Positions 59,709-64,000 of a stretch of DNA of 64,000 bases are shown here, piece by piece. Numbering within the stretch: position 1 is the first letter of the stretch; every line of letters starts with the position of its first letter. Location: positions 18,142 to 82,141 of the forward strand of contig JAIPMN010000467.1 in the NCBI GenBank assembly GCA_020650975.1. Reading direction: 5' to 3'. Both the position numbers and the translations under genes were made by a program. A model generated the notes under the pieces. The model had not been told where the DNA came from and ran no database searches. It was given only the letters and a program-made list of their open reading frames with translations. Source of the stretch: Apostichopus californicus (Eukaryota > Echinodermata > Holothuroidea > Aspidochirotida > Stichopodidae).

Positions 59709-59998
59709 CCCGATATTCATAAGGTTATATATTCATAAGGTGCATTGTTCATAAGGGTCATCATCCATAAGGTTCATTGTTCATAAGGTTCGCTATTCAT
59801 AATGAGCAAAAAGGTTCCTTGTTCATAAGGTTCGTTATTCATAATGAAAAAAAGGTTCGTTGTTCATAATTGGTAAAAGGGTTCGATATTCATAATGGTG
59901 AAAAAGGCTCGTTATTCATAATAGGACGAAGGGTTCGATGTTCATAATAGAGCAAAGGGTTCGTAATCCATAATAGACAAAAAGGTTCGTTATTAACG
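59709..59998. repeat. TTCATAAT tandem array, left side
   Basis: Unit about 25-30 bp: GGTTCGTTATTCATAAT plus a variable A-rich spacer. The outermost units have CATAAGG, the inner ones CATAATG/CATAATAG. Confidence 0.9.
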
Positions 59999-62989
59999 TA
60001 CAAGTTTACAAGTCGGTAGAAATCGTAAAAATTTGCATACGAAGCGTACAAAAATGCATTTGCATATTTTTGCATAATAGAATGCATATTAATCAGGCCG
60101 AATTTGCAATCGAGCCAAACAAAATAGTGACGAAAAAACCAGAAAAGAAGATATATGTTGTAGAACTCGACGGGACAAATCGAACGGTGCAAACATCGGG
60201 AAGGTCAAAATGGTTAGTGTCATGTGCGGTCCGCTGTGTGGTTAAAGAGCGTACAAGTTTGTATATTTTTTGGCCCTTTTAGAGACGGGCCCTGGTTGGG
60301 GCGTCGGGGTTGGTGTTAATGTGGGGTCGGGCCCTACCCTAGACCACCCCACCACCGATCCCCACCCCGCCCCTCCCTCTACTTCCTTCTAAGAAAAGAC
60401 TATAGTGACTCTTAAGAAAATCTGATCATATTTCATTTTTGGTGGGCTGAGGAATATGACTTTTCCTATATGTTGAGCTTTGACCCCGAAATTTTTTGTG
60501 GTAATAGATACCTGAGAGGCTACCAACATATTCAAAGTACAACCCCACAATCGAAAGTTATGACCGCCCAAAGTGCCAAACTGGCGGATTTTCCAGAAAA
60601 CATTATAACGTCGTAGGAGTGGCCAAAAATCATGAAATTATTCAGGCATTGCCATTGGGTAAAGCTATTTCGTCACCGAGGCACGTGGTTAAAATGACCG
60701 AAAAATACCAAATCGTAAAAATTTGCAAATTTCGTTACAAATAGACATAACACACGCCCCATTATGCGTAACGGTTTTTTGGTCACGTGACCCAGAAAAA
60801 CAAAATGGTGGCCGCCCCCAAGTAGTCCTAGGGTTACCTTAGGATTAACATGGTTTCGTTTCATTTCTACATGCACGTGGCTAGGTGTCTGTATCTCGCT
60901 CGGATGATAGCGGCTGGTAAGGCGCTTCGATCTACACCAACCTTGCAAGATGGCGTCGGTTGCCCACTTCCGGAGTGAGGGCGCTAAAACCGGGTTTGCT
61001 GCCATTTTGCTTCTACCGGAGGTGACATCATTCAAAGATGGCAACCCAAGTACGGGCGAACGCAATACTTCAGCAACCTGTATCTTATATTTCACTTGCA
61101 TAATGACAGGTACTAGGTCTCCACTAATAGGCGATCATTGCGTGACGTCATACAAAAAAATGCTAAAAAATCATAAAAAAACGTATCAGTGACCCTCTAA
61201 AGTGCCCGCAACCAAATCTCAATTTAACACTCTATAATATATGTGAAAATCGGACTAACGTCATTCGGGGGTACTTGGAATTTTGGGGTAATTATGACGT
61301 CAATACCCAAAATGGCGCGGCGAATCGAATGGTGCTATTCCACAGCTCGATCGGAGTATGCGTTATGCAGTTATGGGGGAAAACGGGGCGAACATTGTGG
61401 GGAAAATGCCCTACTTTTGGGGCGCTCTACGCCAAAAGTACGCCCTATACATCAAAAGTGCGCCCCGCTCGTGAAATTCCCTAAAGGGGGCTTTCCAACT
61501 GTGATTAGACTACCCGTCTGGTACCTCTCTATCTCGAGGAATGGGCTCCCCAAAATAGGCCAACACAAAAACAAAAGCAAAAAAAAATCAAATTTAAACC
61601 ATTTACTTACTGTGTAGTGTACAGAAAATAACACTTTAAATTACGATATCTCCAAAACGGAAAATGAAAATTCTACCTTGAAACAAAACTTTGCATGTGG
61701 GGGTGCGTGACTGGAACCCGAATTCCCCACAACCATCCCCCACCCCTCGGGATTATGATAACAATTTCAGCATCGATCTAGGTCGACCAATATAACATGT
61801 CGGGTACTTTTTGCTACGGCGAGCTCAATGGTGACTTTTCCGAGTCGATTGGAGCAACGGTTCGGGAGATATGCGCCCTCAAAGTCGAAAAAGGGCGACA
61901 TCTAATGCGTACGCAACTTTCACCTATAGCCTGGTAAATGCACTTTCCCGGCGTCGGATGGAGCAACAATTATTTGTGCGAATAGGGCAACTTGTCTTCT
62001 ATTCGCCAAAAATAGTACCTTCCCGGATGTGGTCCCTATCAAAAGTTGAAGGGGAGGGGGGTAACCGCGCGCGACGTTTCGGGTGGTTACGTGTGCAAAC
62101 GAAGCGTATATCTCGAGAACGCGATAACATACGAGAGTGCAGTTTTCAGATATGAAATCAGCGTCAAATTCTGAGTCGGATAGGCGTAGTTTCGACCGAT
62201 TTCATTTTGGGACCAAATTCGATGAATGTTTTCATGGGGGCAAAGGGATAATTTTTGACAACGGGGAGACCGACCCGAATTACACCAAAGTGACCTAGTT
62301 TGGCATGGCAAACAGGGGTGTAACTACGGGGGTGTAGGGGGTGTCACACCCCCTGGCGAAAAGATCAGTCGGCAAATCATCGAGCAGTGGGCAAATTTTT
62401 ACTTTTATCATATGTATGTACCTTTCGATTTTCCTTTTTTATACCAATTTCGTATAGATTTACCGAATTTTTTTCGCGCGTTCCGCGCGCTTCTCTTTCG
62501 TCGTGTGACGCACATTTTCTGGTACCCTCCCCCCTCAAAAAAAAAAAATCCACCAGTGGTGATAGGACTGGACCATGCACTCTACGTTGTTAGATTTCGC
62601 GCTTCGCGCTATGTTCGCGCTCCGCTCATTGACGGATATGTCGGCACACAGCTCAAGTTTAGTCGGCAAAATTATACCCTATACCCCCCTAAGAAAACCA
62701 CAATGGTGCAAATCCGTTTCTCCGTATCTCGTCATTATTCATTTTTAAAGTTTCGATTTATAGCATAGTTCTGCTGGCCATAACTCAATAACGCAATATG
62801 CTACAAAGTCGGGACATGGCGCAATCTATCCGACGCGGAGAGTTCTATCATATATGTCCCAACCAATTCAGTTCCTAGAAGAAAATCCAAAAACGGGGTT
62901 TTATGCCTTTCCGAGCCTCAAATCGTCCTGAAAGTAGCAATAGTGCGGACTTATTAACTGCAAATTCAGGCGTAAAATGTAACATGTAC

Positions 62990-63322
62990 GCGTCTTGGTG
63001 TTCAATTCATATTTTGAACGCTAGTGTTAAGATTCTGAACACTTTTCTCAATTTTTTAAGCGCCCGGACGCTTATTCGAACACTAAGTTATTGCTTCATT
63101 TGGAACGCCTGGACGCTTATTTGTAAACCTTACCGTATTTCAACGCCTTCAACTTCGGACGCCTATAGTGTTCAATTTCTGAACGCCTAGTGTTCAAATT
63201 CTGAACGCCTAATGTTCTATTTCCGAACATCCCGTGTTTTATTCTCAGAAATAGAACATTAGACGTTTGGATATAATACACCAACGTTCAGAAGTTGAGC
63301 ACTTGCGTTCAGGAGTTGAACA
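62990..63322. repeat. GTTCAAATTCTGAACGCC-type short repeat field
   Basis: Imperfect copies of (T)GAACGCCTAGTGTTCAAATT lie in both orientations, switching to GAACATTAGACG and CGTTCAGGAGTTGAACAC forms near 63255. The field continues after the inserted hAT element at 63663 (GTTGAACACTATAGGCGTCC). Confidence 0.8.
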
Positions 63323-63662
63323 CAGTGGCGTCGCCAAGCCAGGGGGCCAGGGAGGCGTGTGCCCCTGGAAAACATTGTGCCCCCCGTGTGCCCCCCCCCC
63401 CAACTGAGATTTGGGATTTTCAAAAAATAATAAATAAAACAAAATAAAAAATATGAGAAATGCAGGAAGGAAACAGGAATGACCCATGGAATATTACGAA
63501 AATGTAGGTTTTTGCTGCAGGGGGTAGGGTGAAGCATGGTCTTAAAATGTGTGGCTCATATTCTCTGCAAAATTATGCATCCGCCACCATCTGGTGGTGC
63601 CCACCACCAAAGGACCTGTTGTGCCCCCCCCCCCCAAGATAAAAAGTCTGTTGAGGCCACTG
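63323..63662. mobile_element. Complete non-autonomous hAT-like element, 340 bp, with 8-bp target duplication
   Basis: The ends are CAGTGGCGTCGCCAAGCC and GTTGAGGCCACTG. GTTGAACA is duplicated perfectly on both sides (63315-63322 and 63663-63670). Removing the element restores a continuous GTTGAACACTATAGGCG repeat unit, so it is a younger insertion in the larger block. No transposase coding. Confidence 0.93.
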
Positions 63663-63835
63663 GTTGAACACTATAGGCGTCCGCGAAAATGGAGGACGTC
63701 TTTTGCACTTGTATGACGCACTTCTCTCCTATTATGAATAACGAACCTTTTTTCACATTATGGATTAAGAACCCTATGATCGATTATGAATATCGGACCC
63801 TTGCTCCTATTATGAATATCGGGCAGACCCCACCG

Positions 63836-64000
63836 CAGTGTACTGCAGCATACAGGGGACCCACTGGTGCACAGCGTGCTAAGGTACACCACAGTGTACT
63901 GCAGCATACAGGGGACCCACTGGTGCACAGCGTGCTAAGGTACACCACAGTGTACTGCAGCATACAGGGGACCCACTGGTGCACAGCGTGCTAAGGTACA
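63836..64000. repeat. 56-bp tandem satellite, running off the right edge
   Basis: Units start at 63836, 63892 and 63948 (last one cut), each CAGTGTACTGCAGCATACAG... and nearly identical. It begins 13 bp past the end of the inverted-array block. The true copy number is unknown. Confidence 0.93.

Larger units (their letters stand above)
59709..63823. mobile_element. 4.1-kb block bounded by inverted TTCATAAT arrays (putative non-autonomous transposon)
   Basis: The left end CCCGATATTCATAAGG and the right end (read inward on the minus strand) CCCGATATTCATAATAGG are inverted copies. Just inside, 59709-59998 holds about ten units of GGTTCGTTATTCATAATnnn(n)AAAA, and 63717-63823 holds four of the same units inverted. 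The interior contains AAATCGTAAAAATTTGCA twice (about 60025 and 60711), CGCG-rich stretches and no recognisable protein. The symmetry argues for one element; no target duplication could be shown. Confidence 0.65.

Noticed and set aside
61243-61617. 124-codon plus-strand frame in the 4.1-kb block
   Set aside because: It crosses short AAAAGTRCGCCC repeats and shows no domain; overlapping frames exist on both strands.
62311-62345. CAGGGGTGTAACTACGGGGG as the start of another hAT-like element
   Set aside because: No matching opposite end or target duplication was found in the window.

Overview
This is AT-rich animal nuclear DNA with spliced genes, long introns, many transposon remnants and minisatellites. 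The genes recognised are conserved across animals. C6orf163-like and FAM124-like genes, plus an over-represented TAGGCCTA octamer, make me favour an invertebrate deuterostome, possibly an echinoderm; that placement is inference. No bacterial operon, CRISPR array or rRNA gene is present, and no convincing tRNA gene was seen. Genes were assembled by hand from exon similarity, GT/AG sites and matching intron phases, because most exons are too short to stand out as open reading frames.

Layout, left to right. (1) 444-10690, minus: 5' part of a GPAT3/GPAT4-type glycerol-3-phosphate acyltransferase. Four coding exons are seen, one short exon was not found, and the catalytic part lies beyond the left edge. 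Its first intron holds a decayed CR1/L2-type LINE cut in two by a non-autonomous DNA transposon. (2) 11867-12390: a complete 508-bp hAT-like element with a perfect 8-bp target duplication. (3) 14024-24574, minus: a two-exon FAM124-family gene (849 aa predicted) whose long first exon carries five R-R-x-S motifs. (4) 24575-36055: no recognisable gene; it holds a TTAAGT palindrome cluster, a 309-bp fold-back element and a roughly 60-bp minisatellite. (5) 36056-46696, minus: a six-exon gene for a 398-aa type I membrane protein with signal peptide, Thr-rich stalk, RKRR furin-type site, Ly6/uPAR-like cysteine modules, one membrane helix and a short tail. I do not recognise it as a named gene. (6) 47254-52399, plus: complete EXOSC1 (CSL4, 194 aa) in six exons, with one U12-type intron. 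It is head-to-head with gene 5 across a 557-bp interval containing a perfect CRE. (7) 53646-57272, minus: complete C6orf163-like coiled-coil gene (298 aa, four exons), convergent with EXOSC1. (8) 59709-63823: a 4.1-kb repeat-bounded block with inverted TTCATAAT arrays and a nested hAT element, followed by a 56-bp satellite running off the right edge.

The genes do not form a pathway: lipid synthesis, RNA decay, a possible ciliary or coiled-coil protein, a surface protein and a FAM124 protein are simply neighbours. The least explained items are the mucin/furin/LU membrane protein, the basophilic-site-rich FAM124 N-terminus and the 4.1-kb element.
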